NCBI GenBank assembly: GCA_905234485.1
Contig: CAJOHV010000034.1
Coordinates: 1 to 33,987 of the forward strand
Direction: 5' to 3'
Origin: an uncultured Bacteroidales bacterium
GTDB lineage: Bacteria; Bacteroidota; Bacteroidia; Bacteroidales; UBA932
Length of the DNA stretch: 33,987 bases
Shown: positions 33,801 through 33,987 of the stretch, piece after piece
How the letters are laid out: every line of letters starts with the position of its first letter
How positions within the stretch are numbered: the stretch's first letter is position 1
Notes under the pieces: model-generated
Databases searched by the model: none
What the model was told of the DNA's origin: nothing
The model's input: the letters and a program-made list of their open reading frames with translations, nothing else
Made by a program: the position numbers and the translations under genes

Positions 33801-33987
33801 TCGGGGCTCGGCATAACCAGGCCTCACCCATTGGTAGACCGGTCGCTCGTGGGTAACTCGCTCCCTATCGATTGATGGGCTTGGGCGCAGCCCGGCAGAA
33901 GACGTTGAGTAAACTTATGCCGCCCCTAATCAACCGTGGCGGGAGCGACCGTCCGAATCGGGACCACATTCCCGCGTCTGGAACAAG
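33801..33987 (+). ncRNA. highly structured RNA-like sequence, candidate mobile-element guide RNA, cut by the window end
   Basis: This stretch has no plausible coding frame but many complementary segments. GGGG (33803-33806) plus CGGCATAA (33809-33816) pair with TTATGCCG plus CCCC (33915-33926), closing a domain of about 120 bases. Inside are ACCCA/TGGGT (33826-33830, 33850-33854), CCC-ATC/GAT-GGG (33863-33879) and GGGC-GCA-GCCC (33883-33893). To the right, GCGGGA pairs with TCCCGC (33939-33944, 33970-33975) around GTCC/GGAC. CGGTCGCTC (33840-33848) is exactly complementary to GAGCGACCG (33943-33951), as in a pseudoknot. Compactness, a pseudoknot and insertion into an Rpn gene suggest the 5' RNA of an IscB/HEARO-type element. 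IS110 bridge RNA, a group II intron end or another RNA are alternatives. The deciding sequence lies outside the window. Confidence 0.5.

Overview
The window comes from a chromosome of a Bacteroidota bacterium, most likely of the order Bacteroidales. The evidence is the repeated promoter motif TAnnTTTG in front of genes on both strands, the near absence of Shine-Dalgarno sequences, and the gene types present: secreted C11, M6 and C1B peptidases, a short Bacteroidota-type nucleoside kinase, RfbC/RfbD, and an Rpn-type nuclease remnant. The DNA is fairly GC-rich and densely packed. Most genes overlap or are separated by only a few bases. I cannot name the species.

Layout. Bases 1-2446 (minus strand) hold the start of a gene that leaves the window, tRNA-Arg(ACG), rplS, dnaJ and grpE. 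Bases 2447-8738 (minus) are one tight operon: an outer-membrane barrel protein, potA, potB, potC, a membrane-anchored potD-like binding protein and a uridine-kinase-like enzyme. Next is rnhA-pdxA (minus), divergent from rfbD-rfbC-PAP2 phosphatase (plus). recX, rlmN and tdk follow on the minus strand, divergent from a hypothetical gene, rsmI and a helix-hairpin-helix membrane protein (plus). trpS, recA and a XerC/D recombinase (minus) then diverge from a clostripain-like lipoprotein peptidase, rplY (L25), a broken pth, an M6-like metalloprotease and a small lipoprotein (plus). tpiA (minus) diverges from tyrS, rbfA, a LolC/E-type permease and a C1B aminopeptidase (plus), ending at a strong bidirectional terminator. 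rpmH, rsmG, an ECF-type sigma factor and polA are all on the minus strand. The last 435 bases hold the polA promoter, the 3' remnant of an Rpn-family nuclease/transposase gene and the start of a highly structured RNA-like sequence that runs off the window.

How the genes work together. Most are housekeeping: ribosomal proteins and rRNA modification or assembly (rplS, rplY, rpmH, rlmN, rsmI, rsmG, rbfA), tRNA charging and recycling (trpS, tyrS, pth), DNA repair and replication (recA, recX, polA, rnhA, XerC/D), chaperones (dnaJ, grpE), nucleotide salvage (tdk, nucleoside kinase), vitamin B6 (pdxA) and glycolysis (tpiA). The accessory content is a complete polyamine-type ABC importer with its own candidate outer-membrane channel, and four genes for exported proteins around the peptidases, which suits a protein-rich habitat such as a gut or rumen.

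Main points of interest. (1) The right edge carries a dense set of long-range complementary segments that look like a structured RNA. It abuts a truncated Rpn gene and may be the front of an IscB/HEARO-type or other RNA-guided element. (2) pth has lost about 17 bp, including the codon for the catalytic His, and is frameshifted. (3) Six genes have the promoter -7 box only 4-8 bases before the ATG, implying leaderless mRNAs; one divergent pair shares a perfectly palindromic double promoter. (4) Two short dispersed-repeat sequences sit in frame inside neighbouring protein-coding genes. (5) tRNA-Arg shows a paired change at the otherwise near-universal 19-56 tertiary pair.
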